A stretch of DNA of 58,861 nt from Intrasporangiaceae bacterium. GTDB taxonomy: Bacteria; Actinomycetota; Actinomycetes; Actinomycetales; Dermatophilaceae. Positions 24,606 through 33,508 of this stretch are shown piece after piece. The notes beneath the pieces are model-generated. The model did no database searches and was not told the DNA's origin. It saw nothing but the letters and a program-made list of their open reading frames with translations. The translations under genes and the position numbers were made by a program. Numbering within the stretch: the first letter of the stretch is position 1; every line of letters starts with the position of its first letter. The stretch is taken from assembly GCA_021324575.1 (NCBI GenBank), contig JAJPIW010000072.1, forward strand, positions 1 to 58,861. Reading direction: 5' to 3'.

Positions 24606-25630
24606 GCGACCCTCCCGGTGTCGTGTGCGCCGTCGGGGTAGGCATGGACGACCGCTCCGGTCAGCTTGGGGACCGCATGGGTCAGCTCGTGCTCGGCCAG
24701 GTGGGCGAGCCGGTGGGCTTCGATCAGCGAGCTGTGCGGGTCGATGTCGAGATCAGCCTCGGCGTGGATCGCATGACCGACCCAGCGCATCCGGACGCCG
24801 CGGACGGCGACGACGCCTGGAATGGCCTGGAGGCTGTGCTCGGCGGCGTCGACCAGCGCAGGGTCGATCCCGTCCATGAGCCGCCGGAGGATGTCGCGGG
24901 CCGCAGTGCGCAGGAGGGCCAGGATCGCCACGGTGATGGCCAGTCCGACGACCGGGTCGGCCAGCGGCCAGCCGGCCGCGACGCCGCCGGCCCCGACCAC
25001 GACCGCCAGCGAGGTCAGGCCGTCGGTGCGGGCGTGGAGGCCGTCGGCCACCAGGGCCGCGGACCCGATTCGGCGACCGACGCGGATCCGGTGGATCGCG
25101 ACGGCCTCATTGCCGACGAAGCCGACCAGACCTGCGGTCGCGACCCATCCCAGGTGGCTCACCGGCGCCGGGTGCAGCAGCCGGCCGACGGCCTCGTATC
25201 CGGCGGCTGCTGCGGAGGCCGCGATCATGGCCACGACGAACAGGCCGGCCAGGTCCTCGGCTCGTCCGTAGCCGTAGGTGTAGCGCCGGGACGGTGCACG
25301 TCGACCGATCGCGAAGGCCAGCCACAGGGGCAGGGCGGTGAGGGCGTCGGAGAAGTTGTGAATCGTGTCGGCCAGCAGCGCCACGGACCCGGAGAAGGCC
25401 ACCACGGCCAGCTGGGCCAGTGCGGTGACGGCAAGCGCGAACAGGCTGGTCTTCACGGCGCGGATGCCATCGGCGCTGGCCTCCAGCGCGGCATCCACCG
25501 AGTCGGCCGAGTCATGGGAGTGCGGGCGCAGCAGGTGGGCCAGCCGTTCCCGGAGCGAGTGGTCGTGGGCTCCTGAGGGGTGGTCGTGGTCGTGGTCGTG
25601 CTCGCCGTGGTCGGCGTCCCGGTGGGTCAT
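24602..25630 (-). CDS. Second cation diffusion facilitator in the operon
   Basis: This 342-residue CDF protein is of a different branch from the next gene. Its N-terminus is rich in His and Asp (MTHRDADHGEHDHDHDHP). Membrane sites are LADTIHNFSDAL and VADGLHARTDGL, giving D/H-D and D/H-D metal ligands, and a C-terminal cytoplasmic domain follows. ATG 25630 overlaps the ArsR stop by 4 bases. Two distinct CDFs behind one ArsR suggests different metals or two expression needs; which metals cannot be told. Confidence 0.9.
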   Translation of the reverse strand: MTHRDADHGEHDHDHDHPSGAHDHSLRERLAHLLRPHSHDSADSVDAALEASADGIRAVKTSLFALAVTALAQLAVVAFSGSVALLADTIHNFSDALTALPLWLAFAIGRRAPSRRYTYGYGRAEDLAGLFVVAMIAASAAAAGYEAVGRLLHPAPVSHLGWVATAGLVGFVGNEAVAIHRIRVGRRIGSAALVADGLHARTDGLTSLAVVVGAGGVAAGWPLADPVVGLAITVAILALLRTAARDILRRLMDGIDPALVDAAEHSLQAIPGVVAVRGVRMRWVGHAIHAEADLDIDPHSSLIEAHRLAHLAEHELTHAVPKLTGAVVHAYPDGAHDTGRVA

Positions 25631-26013
25631 GCGCGGGCCCCCTGACCGGCCGGACGCAGCGCCGCCGCGTCCCCGTGGTGGTGCAACGGCAGGTCCGGTC
25701 CGGCGTGCTCGGCGTTGTAGACGGCGTCCCGGACCAGCCTGGCGACGTGGTCGTTGTCGACCCGGTAGAACACCTGGGTGCCCTCGCGCCGGGTTCGGAC
25801 CAGCCGGGCCATGCGCAGCTTGGCCAGGTGCTGGGACACCGATGGGCCGGGCTTGTCGACGACGTCCGCGAGCTCGTTGACCGACATCTCGTCCGCGAGC
25901 AGCGCCCACAACAGTCGCACCCGGGTGCTGTCGGCGAGCATCCGGAAGACCTCCGCCGCCAGGTCGGCCTGCTCGGCCGGGAGAACCCGGGCAACCTGAC
26001 TATCTGCGTTCAT
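25627..26013 (-). CDS. ArsR/SmtB-family metal-responsive repressor
   Basis: This 128-residue winged-helix repressor has the core FRMLADSTRVRLLWALLADEMSV..ELADVV, recognition helix PSVSQHLAKLRMARLV and wing RREGTQVFYRV. The C-terminal tail LPLHHHGDAA supplies His residues, similar to the metal sites of NmtR/KmtR-like sensors. It should block transcription until it binds Zn, Ni, Co or Cd. It heads the operon with two CDF exporters (4-base overlaps) and has a palindrome over its own start, fitting autorepression. Confidence 0.92.
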   Translation of the reverse strand: MNADSQVARVLPAEQADLAAEVFRMLADSTRVRLLWALLADEMSVNELADVVDKPGPSVSQHLAKLRMARLVRTRREGTQVFYRVDNDHVARLVRDAVYNAEHAGPDLPLHHHGDAAALRPAGQGARA

Positions 26014-26022
26014 GCGCAGATA
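26001..26022. promoter_or_regulatory. ArsR-type operator overlapping the arsR start codon
   Basis: TATCTGCG and CGCAGATA are perfect 8-base arms with a 6-base spacer that contains the ATG. This is the usual size and symmetry of SmtB/ArsR operators. Confidence 0.7.
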
Positions 26023-26204
26023 CTACAGAACCTGCCCAGTCGTCGCGACATCGGCCACGTCGCGGTCGCGCCTTCCGCAGCTACGCCTGCCGCAGTCCAG
26101 CGGGTCACCGAAACTGCGGAGAAAACTTCGAGATTGGCGCAACCAATTGGTGGGTCTGCGACGTCTAGGGAGTGAACGGGTGAGGAGGGGCGTCCGTTGG
26201 CGCC

Positions 26205-26240
26205 GGTGGGCCGGTCACTGCAGGGGGTGGCCGGCCCACC
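26205..26240. other. Inverted repeat upstream of the zinc-ribbon-like gene
   Basis: GGTGGGCCGG (26205-26214) and CCGGCCCACC (26231-26240) are perfect 10-base arms with a 16-base spacer, possibly a leader hairpin. The rest of the 26014-26281 gap holds a short ACCAATTGGT palindrome and no gene I can support. Confidence 0.45.
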
Positions 26241-26281
26241 ACCCGGAACCACCCCACCGACCCGGTGGGAGACTGGGCCCC

Positions 26282-26569
26282 ATGCCCAGGGCGAACCGTC
26301 GAGGACGCCAGCGACCCACGTCGGTCGCCGGCCGGCAACCCATGACGGTGTCGTATGCCGGGGGCCGGTGGTTCGTCCGCCCGCTCTCCGGCGCGACGTC
26401 CGACCGCGGCTACCGCTGTCCCGGGTGCGACCAGACGATCCCGCCGGCCACCGCCCATGTCGTCGTGTGGCCGGCGGACGGAGTCGGCGGTGTCGACCAC
26501 CGAAGGCACTGGCACAGCGCCTGCTGGCAGCACCGCGAGCGACGCCGGCCGCTCGGCCCGATCCGCTGA
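26282..26569 (+). CDS. Small zinc-ribbon-like protein
   Basis: This 95-residue basic protein has one likely metal-binding site: YRCPGCDQ, then HVVVWPADG, then HWHSACW, giving Cys-x2-Cys, several His and a last Cys. I recognise this as a small conserved actinobacterial protein often mislabelled ATP/GTP-binding. It has no nucleotide-binding motif. ATG 26282 is chosen because the basic MPRANRRGRQR start matches the family; the frame is open further upstream. Role unknown. Confidence 0.65.
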   Translation: MPRANRRGRQRPTSVAGRQPMTVSYAGGRWFVRPLSGATSDRGYRCPGCDQTIPPATAHVVVWPADGVGGVDHRRHWHSACWQHRERRRPLGPIR

Positions 26570-26615
26570 CCGACCTGGGCCGCCAGCGGCAGAGTCACCG
26601 GCCGACAGCGGCGGG

Positions 26616-27926
26616 TCAGTGCTGGCGCTGGCGCGGGACGAGTACTTCTTCGTAGAGCAGCAGCAGCCCCGCCGCCACGGGGATCGCCAACAGGGCACCG
26701 AGCATCCCGAGCAGCGTGCCCCCGGCCAGCGCGGCGACGACGGTCACCGCTCCGGGCACCGAGACCGTCCGCTGCATGATCCGCGGCGCGACGACGTAGT
26801 TCTCCAGCTGCTGGTAGATGACGTAGTAGCCGATCGCGATGATCGCCTTGCGCGGCTCGTCGAAGAACGCCACCGTGCTCACGACGACGGCTCCCAGGGT
26901 CGCGCCGACCATCGGCACCAGCCCAAGGAAGCCGACCGCGACGGCCAGCACCGCGGCATACGGGATCCCGACGATCGTCATCATGATCCAGGAAGCGGTG
27001 GCATTGACGCCGGCGACGGCGACCTGGCCGATGGCGTACGAGCCGACCCGCCGCATGATCTCCTCCGACAGCGAGATGACCCGAGGCCGACGCGTCGCCG
27101 GGACCATCTCGTATGCCGCCTGCTTGACCCGGGGGAGCGAGGAGAGGAAGTAGAGGGTCAGGATGAGGACGGTGAAGCCCTCGAAGACGCCCGAGGCCAC
27201 CGCCCGGCCGGCGCCGAGGACGCCGCCGAAGACCTGGGAGAGGAAGTTGGGGTCCTGGACCTTCTTGGTGAACTCGGTCTGGATCTTCTCGATGACGTGG
27301 TAGCTCTTGTCGAGGTCCTTGACCCAGTCGGCGTCGAGGATCTGCTGGAGGTAGGTCGGGGCGGCCTGGGTGAGGGCGGTCGCCTGGCTGACGACCGGGG
27401 GCACGACGACGAAGCCGAGCAGCACGAAGACGGCGATCAGACCCATGAACACGGACAGCACGGCGAGGCCGCGCTTCATCCCGCGGCGGGTGAACCATTC
27501 GACGATCGGGTTGAGGGCCAGGGTGAGGAAGAGGGCGATGACCAGGATGGTCAGGGTCGTCGTGAGCCGTCCGACCGAGTGCCACAGGCCGATGGCGATG
27601 AGTGCACCGAGGGCGCCGAGGAAGCCGATGTAGAACGGCGACTGCCGGTTCATCGGCTTGCCGATCCGGCCGTAGCGGAGGTGGTCGTCGTCGTTGTCGT
27701 CGGGGTCGGTTGCGATGGCTGCCAGCTGGGGTGGTCCGGCGTCAGCGGCGTCGGCGGTCTCGGCTGCTCCGGGAGCTTGCGCAGGGTGGGCTGTCTGCGC
27801 TGCCTCCGGGTCGACCGGGGCCGGTCCGGGCGCCCCGTCGGAGGCACCGGGGTCGCGGCGGGGATGGTTGCTCGCGATCAGGCTGGCGCGCTGCCGCCGC
27901 CTGAACTCGCTCCAACGATCCAACAT
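26616..27926 (-). CDS. AI-2E family transporter
   Basis: This 436-residue protein has a long, acidic, Pro/Ala-rich cytoplasmic N-terminus (about 90 residues), then about eight membrane spans in the AI-2E (UPF0118/PerM) pattern. LVPMVGATLGAVVV and the YQQLENYVVAPRIM motif are the family's best-known signatures. Members have been linked to autoinducer-2 export or sodium/proton antiport, so the substrate is uncertain. ATG 27926 has CGGAGG upstream on the minus strand. It lies 79 bases downstream of ccr on the same strand. Confidence 0.9.
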   Translation of the reverse strand: MLDRWSEFRRRQRASLIASNHPRRDPGASDGAPGPAPVDPEAAQTAHPAQAPGAAETADAADAGPPQLAAIATDPDDNDDDHLRYGRIGKPMNRQSPFYIGFLGALGALIAIGLWHSVGRLTTTLTILVIALFLTLALNPIVEWFTRRGMKRGLAVLSVFMGLIAVFVLLGFVVVPPVVSQATALTQAAPTYLQQILDADWVKDLDKSYHVIEKIQTEFTKKVQDPNFLSQVFGGVLGAGRAVASGVFEGFTVLILTLYFLSSLPRVKQAAYEMVPATRRPRVISLSEEIMRRVGSYAIGQVAVAGVNATASWIMMTIVGIPYAAVLAVAVGFLGLVPMVGATLGAVVVSTVAFFDEPRKAIIAIGYYVIYQQLENYVVAPRIMQRTVSVPGAVTVVAALAGGTLLGMLGALLAIPVAAGLLLLYEEVLVPRQRQH

Positions 27927-27976
27927 GTTCCACCTCCGCGCCCCACCCTAGGTGACGGTCCGGGTCGGTCCGGGTT

Positions 27977-28002
27977 GGCGCCGCGCGGGTGTCGGCGGCA
28001 CC
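27977..28002 (-). terminator. Candidate hairpin terminator of ccr
   Basis: On the minus strand GGTGCCGC pairs with GCGGCGCC (one G-U) around a 10-base loop, four bases after the ccr stop. Confidence 0.5.
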
Positions 28003-28005
28003 TGC

Positions 28006-29346
28006 TCAGGCGTCGCGGAACCGGTTGATCGCGGTCTCGAACGAGGCGCGCTTCTCCGGGTCGCTCACTCCGAGCCCCGGCTCCGGCGCGAGGGTGAGCA
28101 CGCCGACCTTGCCCTGGTGGGCGTTGCGGTGGACGTCCAGAGCCGCCTGGCCGACGTCCTCCAGGGCGTAGGTCTTGGACAGGGTCGGGTGGATCAGGCC
28201 ACGGCCGATCAGCTCGTTGGCCTCCCACGACTCGCGGTAGTTGGCGAAGTGGCTGGAGATGATCCGCTTGAGGTTCATCCAGAGGTAGCGGTTGTCGTAC
28301 TCGTGCATGAACCCCGACGTCGAGGCGCAGGTGACGATGGTCCCGCCCTTGCGCGCGACGTAGACCGAGGCCCCGAAGGTCTCCCGGCCGGGGTGCTCGA
28401 AGACGATGTCGACGTCGTGGCCGCCGGTCAGCTCGCGGATCTTCTTGCCGAGCCGCTGCCACTCCTTGGGGTCCTGCGCGGTGCCGTCCTCGTTCCAGAA
28501 CCGGTAGCCCTCGGCATTGCGGTCGATGACCAGCTCGGCGCCCATGGCCCGGCAGATGTCGGCCTTGTCGGGGGAGGAGACGACGCAGACCGGGGTCGCG
28601 CCACCGGCGAGCGCCATCTGCGTGGCATACGAGCCGAGCCCGCCGCTCGCCCCCCAGATCAGGACGCGGTCGCCGAGCTTCATGGCCGCGCCGTTCCTGG
28701 AGATGAGCTGCCGGTATGCCGTGGAGTTGACCAGGCCGGGGGAGGCGGCCTCCTCCCAGGTCAGGTGCGACGCCTTGGGCATCAGCTGGTTGGCCTTGAC
28801 GATGGCCAGCTCGGCGAGCCCGCCGAAGTTGGTCTCGAAACCCCAGATCCGCTGCTGGGGGTCCATCATCGTGTCGTTGTGGCCGTCGGCGTCCTCGAGC
28901 TCCACCGAGAGGCAGTGGGCGACGACCTCGGTGCCGGGCTTCCACTTGGTGACGCCGGGGCCGGTCCTGAGCACGATGCCCGACAGGTCCGACCCGACGA
29001 CGTGGTAGGGCAGGTCGTGGCGCTTGGCGAACTTACTCGTGCGCCCGTAGCGCTCGAGGAACCCGAACGTGGGCAGCGGCTCGAAGATGCTGGTCCACAC
29101 CGTGTTGTAGTTGATCGCGCTCGCCATGACGGCGACGAGCGCCTCGCCCGGCGCGAGCTCGGGGACGGGCACCTCGTCGATGTGCAGGCTCTTGCGGGGG
29201 TCCTTGTCCCGGGTGGCGAGGCCCTCGAACATCGCCGTCTCGTCCTTGTGGACGGTCGCCCCGCGGTAGGAGTCCGGGACCGGGAGGGCGGCATACGTCT
29301 CGGGACTACGGTCACCGGACAGGATGGCGTCGCGGATCTGCTGCAT
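28006..29346 (-). CDS. ccr: Crotonyl-CoA carboxylase/reductase
   Basis: This 446-residue MDR-family enzyme reductively carboxylates crotonyl-CoA with CO2 and NADPH to ethylmalonyl-CoA, the signature step of the ethylmalonyl-CoA pathway. Diagnostic features are the opening with SYRGATVHKDE, AINYNTVWTSIFEP, SDLSGIVLRTGPGV, the nucleotide-binding loop WGASGGLGSYA, and the CCR-specific NSTAYRQLIS and FEHPGRETFG segments. Length and ends match the family. The ATG has GAGGAG upstream. Its product is used by Ecm (left edge). It is encoded apart from the other pathway genes. Confidence 0.95.
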   Translation of the reverse strand: MQQIRDAILSGDRSPETYAALPVPDSYRGATVHKDETAMFEGLATRDKDPRKSLHIDEVPVPELAPGEALVAVMASAINYNTVWTSIFEPLPTFGFLERYGRTSKFAKRHDLPYHVVGSDLSGIVLRTGPGVTKWKPGTEVVAHCLSVELEDADGHNDTMMDPQQRIWGFETNFGGLAELAIVKANQLMPKASHLTWEEAASPGLVNSTAYRQLISRNGAAMKLGDRVLIWGASGGLGSYATQMALAGGATPVCVVSSPDKADICRAMGAELVIDRNAEGYRFWNEDGTAQDPKEWQRLGKKIRELTGGHDVDIVFEHPGRETFGASVYVARKGGTIVTCASTSGFMHEYDNRYLWMNLKRIISSHFANYRESWEANELIGRGLIHPTLSKTYALEDVGQAALDVHRNAHQGKVGVLTLAPEPGLGVSDPEKRASFETAINRFRDA

Positions 29347-29450
29347 CGGAGGGCTCCTCGCGGCGGTGGGGGAACGCGGTTGCCCCGAAAACTACCGACC
29401 CGTATGCCGGGTGACGGCACGGTGTCAGATCGCTCACGGCGTGACGTGGC

Positions 29451-31301
29451 TCACCCGGGTGACGCGCCCGGATGGCAGGCCAGGTCGAGCACGACGTATC
29501 GGCTGGTCGGGACCGGCGCCTTGCAGCCGTGTGTGGCTGCCCACGCCATCACCGTCGCGAGCGGCGTGCCCTCCAGGCCCGCCGGGGTCTTGAGCCCGCG
29601 GTAGTAGGGGCCGGTGAGGACCAGGTAGCGCAGCCGGCCCTGCGCCACCCATCGGCTGACCGCGCCCACCGCGGGCCCGGCCGCGTGCCCGGTGAAGCCG
29701 CCGAGTGGCAGCACCGCCTGACCGGTCTGGAGCTGGAGCTGGCTGGCCGCCGTCGAGGTCACCGCGGCCGCCAGCCACCCGCCTCGGGGCCGCCGCGCGG
29801 ACAGGTAGCCCACGAGAGCGGCGGGGTAGTCCTCCTGGTCGCCACTGCCGGAGACCGGTCCGGCGATCGGGTTGGCGCCCACGACCTGGTGCCCGAAGGT
29901 CGAGGCCGTGAAGACCGTCGGGCCGGCCAGCCCTGCGACCGCGGCTGACACGATCACGGCGGTGGCCAGCCCGGACCGCATCCGGACGGCGACCCATGGG
30001 GCTGCGAGGACCCCCAGACCGGCCGACCCGGCGGCGAGGAGAACGGGCCACCGCCACCGGGTGAGGGTGGGGTACGCGGCCAGGATGCTCGCGGCATACA
30101 GGGACGTCCCGGCCAGCAGGGCCGCCAGCCCGATCCGCCACCGAGCCTGTCGGAGCAACCTCTCCCGTCGGCGCCAGGCCCAGTCGGCGCCGAGGCTGAT
30201 CACACCGGCGAGGGCCGGGGCGATGAGCGCGGTGTAGTAGGGATGCAGGTAGCCGCCCATGACGCTGAACACGACCGTCGGCAGGGCCAACCAGCCCCCG
30301 AGAACGAGCCAGGCCGGGCTGGGAGCCGAGCCGCGGCGGACCCGGACGATCGCCAGGCCGACCATCACGGCGGCGGCGGGCAGCAGCCAGCCGACCTGGC
30401 CGGCGAACGGCGCGGTCACCAGGCGCAGCGGTCCGGCGACGCCCTGGATCGCCACCGAGGCCCGGTCATGCGGAGATGCGGCGAAGCGGTCGACGCCGTT
30501 CTGGCTCGTGATCAGGTCCAGGATGCTGTTGCTCGGTGAGTCCAGCTGGGTCCGGTGAGCCGCCGGGACGAACCACTGGGCGAGCACCCAGGGCAGGCCG
30601 ACCACAGCGGCCGTGACGCCGATCCAGAGGGCAGCGGAGCGCGACGGTCGCGTCACGAGACCGGCCAGAGGCCCCGACCCGGGTGTTCGACGTGACCACA
30701 TCACGGCCCCGACGATCGCTGGGGCAGGGATCGCGGCCGTGAGCCACTTGCTGAGGAAGGCCAGGCCCAGCGCGGCCCCGAGCAGGACGAGCCACCGCCT
30801 GGCCGCGGGGGCCTCACAGGCCCGGAGAGCGGCATACGCCGCGGCGGTGACGCACAGCGTGAGGAGGGTGTCGGGGTCGTCGAACCGGGCCAGGACGAAG
30901 AAGATCGGGGTGGACGCCAGCACCGCGGACGCGACGACGGCGCCCACCGGGCCCGCGACCCGCCGGACGATGAGTGCCAGGAGCGCGACCGTTGCCGCCG
31001 ACTCGATGACCTGCGGCAGCGTGATGGCCCAGCCGTGCAACCCGAACAGCCACACCGCGACCGCCATCGGCCAGAAGGCGAGCGGCGGCTTGTCGGTCCC
31101 GGTGACGGCCGCGAGGTCCGGGCTCGCGTGGAAGAAGCCCCACTCGCTGACGGCTCCGGACTGCGCGACGGCGGCGTAGTACTGGTTCCCCCAGCCGACC
31201 GCGTCCAGGTCCCAGGCCATCGCCACGACGCCCGCGGCGATGACGAGGAGCAGCCCGATGCCCGCGAGCGTCGGCCTGGTCGCCACCGGTCTCCTCGACA
31301 T
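29451..31301 (-). CDS. Membrane glycosyltransferase, GT39/ArnT (PMT-2) type
   Basis: This 616-residue multi-span protein has the family's first periplasmic loop: WGNQYYAAVAQ and TGTDKPPLAFW (the DKPP motif), with a later FDDPDTLL acidic motif. About 11-12 membrane helices precede a soluble C-terminal domain. Such enzymes transfer sugars from polyprenyl-phosphate donors to envelope lipids, polymers or proteins on the outer face. It lies 6 bases downstream of a polysaccharide deacetylase in the same operon. Acceptor unknown. Confidence 0.85.
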   Translation of the reverse strand: MSRRPVATRPTLAGIGLLLVIAAGVVAMAWDLDAVGWGNQYYAAVAQSGAVSEWGFFHASPDLAAVTGTDKPPLAFWPMAVAVWLFGLHGWAITLPQVIESAATVALLALIVRRVAGPVGAVVASAVLASTPIFFVLARFDDPDTLLTLCVTAAAYAALRACEAPAARRWLVLLGAALGLAFLSKWLTAAIPAPAIVGAVMWSRRTPGSGPLAGLVTRPSRSAALWIGVTAAVVGLPWVLAQWFVPAAHRTQLDSPSNSILDLITSQNGVDRFAASPHDRASVAIQGVAGPLRLVTAPFAGQVGWLLPAAAVMVGLAIVRVRRGSAPSPAWLVLGGWLALPTVVFSVMGGYLHPYYTALIAPALAGVISLGADWAWRRRERLLRQARWRIGLAALLAGTSLYAASILAAYPTLTRWRWPVLLAAGSAGLGVLAAPWVAVRMRSGLATAVIVSAAVAGLAGPTVFTASTFGHQVVGANPIAGPVSGSGDQEDYPAALVGYLSARRPRGGWLAAAVTSTAASQLQLQTGQAVLPLGGFTGHAAGPAVGAVSRWVAQGRLRYLVLTGPYYRGLKTPAGLEGTPLATVMAWAATHGCKAPVPTSRYVVLDLACHPGASPG

Positions 31302-31307
31302 GGCGGC

Positions 31308-32120
31308 TCAGCCCCCCGGGGTCGGTCGGGCGCCCGAGAGCAGCTCGGAGACGGTGTGGAAGGAGTAGCCCATGCCCTTGAGCCGGCCGATGATGCCGCG
31401 CAGGTTGTCGATCGCGACGAGTCGGACGGTGGGGCCGGTGTCGTGGCCGAGGACGATCGCTCCGGGGTGGACCGTGTCGGCGACGTCGTCCACGATGCCT
31501 GCGGGGTGGTCGGTGTAGCGGTCCTCCCGGAACTGGGCGCTCCAGAAGACGGTGGTGAGGCCGGCCTGCGCGGCGGCGAGCACCGCCGACCCGCCGACGT
31601 GGCCGTACGGCGGACGGAACAGGACCGGAAGGATCCCGTATGCCGCGTGGATCGCCTCGGTCGTACGGGTGATCTGGTCGGTGCAGGCCGCGAGGTCGAG
31701 GCGGGCCAGGTCGGGGTGGTCCCACGTGTGGTTGCCGATCTCGTGGTGCCCGATCGAGTCCTTGTGGAGGGCACCGTGGTCGCGGACGTTGACGCCCTTG
31801 ACGAAGAAGGTGGCCGGAACCTCCTCGGCGGCGAGGGCCTCGAGCACCCGAGGCGTCCAGTCGGGACGAGGCCCGTCATCGAAGGTGAGGGCCACGGCCC
31901 GGTCGGCGCGGTCGGCCCGCCAGACGATGCCGCTGCCGGCGCGGCCGGGCCGACCCAGGTCGGGCCGGATCGCCGACGCGAACCCGCCGTAGAAGGGGAG
32001 CGGGTCGTGGGGTCCGGGTCGGGTGGCGGCCTGGGTCACCTCCACCCCGGCCCCGGTGGCCGTGGCCCCGACGACGGCACCGCCGAGGGCGACGAGAGCC
32101 GTCCGCCTGTTCATCCGCAC
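31308..32120 (-). CDS. Secreted polysaccharide deacetylase (NodB domain)
   Basis: This 270-residue protein has a twin-arginine-like leader (MNRRTALVALGG) and a NodB catalytic domain: TFDDGPRPD (metal and base Asp), NHTWDHPDL (metal His pair), RPPYGH and ILGHD. It removes acetyl groups from an extracellular N-acetylated glycan. ATG 32114 would also fit. It is first in an operon with the GT39-like transferase and diverges from the GH15-like gene, suggesting a role in building or editing a cell-wall glycan. Confidence 0.9.
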   Translation of the reverse strand: MRMNRRTALVALGGAVVGATATGAGVEVTQAATRPGPHDPLPFYGGFASAIRPDLGRPGRAGSGIVWRADRADRAVALTFDDGPRPDWTPRVLEALAAEEVPATFFVKGVNVRDHGALHKDSIGHHEIGNHTWDHPDLARLDLAACTDQITRTTEAIHAAYGILPVLFRPPYGHVGGSAVLAAAQAGLTTVFWSAQFREDRYTDHPAGIVDDVADTVHPGAIVLGHDTGPTVRLVAIDNLRGIIGRLKGMGYSFHTVSELLSGARPTPGG

Positions 32121-32224
32121 GCCGCAGATGGTAGGCGACCGGCACGAGAACTTCCCGAACTCATGGACTGGACACAGCGGCGTGACAGGATGCGCGCGTA
32201 CAGCGAACGGCTCAGGGGGTGCAC

Positions 32225-33505
32225 ATGGCGTCGAGGCGCGCAGTCCTCGTGGCCGGTGCCGCGTGCCTGTTCGCCGCCCTCATCGGCCAGGTCGTCCCCG
32301 GGGCCACCAACTCCGGCAGCGCCGCCGGCGTGCCGGTGATGCACACCCAGCCCGACTGGTACGTCGCCCGGGACGAGGCCGCCGGACGGACCAACGCCGA
32401 CAACCTGGAGTGGGTGCGCCAGGGCTCGGTCCCCGGCACCGGCACGGCATACGAGCCCATGGTCCGCGCCGCGATCCTCGACCTGCGCCGCCTCTCCTCA
32501 CCCAACGGCGCGATGGCCGCGGGAGCCGCGGCCCGGTGGAGCTACGACTGGCCGAGGGACACGGCCTTCGTCGCGGTGGCCCTGGACCGCACGGGCCACC
32601 ACGACGACGCGCTGCGGATGCTGAGCTATCTGGCCGCCCAGCCCGCGCCCGGCGGCGTGCTCGCGGCGCGCTACCGGCTCGACGGCGGCGGCGTCCCCGA
32701 CGACCGCGCGGCCCAGGCCGATGGCCCCGGCTGGATGCTGTGGGCCGTCGAGCAGCTCGTCGACGGGTCCGTCGGTTCCACCGGGGGCAGGGACTGGGAG
32801 CAGGTCGACCGGGTCCGCCTGCCTGCCGACGTCCGAGGCCTCGCCGACCGGTGCCTGTCCCGCATCCTCACCTCGACGCGGAGTGGGGCGCACCTGCCGC
32901 CCCCGACTCCGGACTACTGGGAGGTCCCGACCAGCCAGCTCACCCTGGGGGAGGTGGCCCCCATGGTCGCCGGTCTGGAGTCGGCGTCGCGCCTCTACGC
33001 CCGGCTCGGAGACACGGCGCGTGCCACGCAGGCCCGGCAGGCGGCGGGCCGGCTCAGCGCCGTCGTCGCCCATGCCTTCGGACCCTCGTTCCAGCGCTTC
33101 GGCGACTGGGGCGGTCGCGACGCGGCCCTGTCGATGCTCCTGCCCCCCTTCGTCACCGGTGGTGCACTCGGTGCCGGTCCGACGGCGCGGGTCGTCGCGT
33201 CGGCCTGGCTGGACTACCAGCAGGGTGCCGTGCGTGCCGCGGGCGGACTGGCTCCCGGGACCGGCTGGTACAACCACGGAGAGTCGTGGACACCGGAGAC
33301 GGCACTGGTGGCCTACTCGGCGGCCGCCAGCGGTCGCCCGGTCATCGCCCGCCGGTGGATGGACTGGCTCCAGGCCCACCGCACACCGTGGGGCGCCCTG
33401 CCCGAGAAGGTCATGGCCGACGGCCGGCTCGCCGGACCCGCGCCCCTGGCCTGGACCGACGCGCTCGTCATCCTCACGGCATACGAGCTGGACCGTCGCC
33501 CGTAA
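32225..33505 (+). CDS. Exported GH15-like (glucoamylase fold) hydrolase
   Basis: This 426-residue protein has a hydrophobic signal or anchor at the N-terminus (RRAVLVAGAACLFAALIGQV). The (alpha/alpha)6 barrel region carries RWSYDWPRDTAFVAVALD, matching the W-PRD motif of GH15, then MLWAVEQLVDG and a C-terminal WGALPEKVMADG..APLAWTDALV region where the catalytic base usually lies. ATG 32225 is preferred because AGGGGG lies six bases upstream; GTG 32219 is possible. Substrate unknown. It diverges from the deacetylase gene and ends 3 bases from the convergent epimerase gene. Confidence 0.75.
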   Translation: MASRRAVLVAGAACLFAALIGQVVPGATNSGSAAGVPVMHTQPDWYVARDEAAGRTNADNLEWVRQGSVPGTGTAYEPMVRAAILDLRRLSSPNGAMAAGAAARWSYDWPRDTAFVAVALDRTGHHDDALRMLSYLAAQPAPGGVLAARYRLDGGGVPDDRAAQADGPGWMLWAVEQLVDGSVGSTGGRDWEQVDRVRLPADVRGLADRCLSRILTSTRSGAHLPPPTPDYWEVPTSQLTLGEVAPMVAGLESASRLYARLGDTARATQARQAAGRLSAVVAHAFGPSFQRFGDWGGRDAALSMLLPPFVTGGALGAGPTARVVASAWLDYQQGAVRAAGGLAPGTGWYNHGESWTPETALVAYSAAASGRPVIARRWMDWLQAHRTPWGALPEKVMADGRLAGPAPLAWTDALVILTAYELDRRP

Positions 33506-33508
33506 CCG

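Noticed and set aside
25631-25909. N-terminal extension of the second CDF gene into arsR
   Set aside because: ATG 25630 gives the expected His-rich N-terminus and a 4-base overlap with arsR. The extension is out-of-frame arsR sequence.
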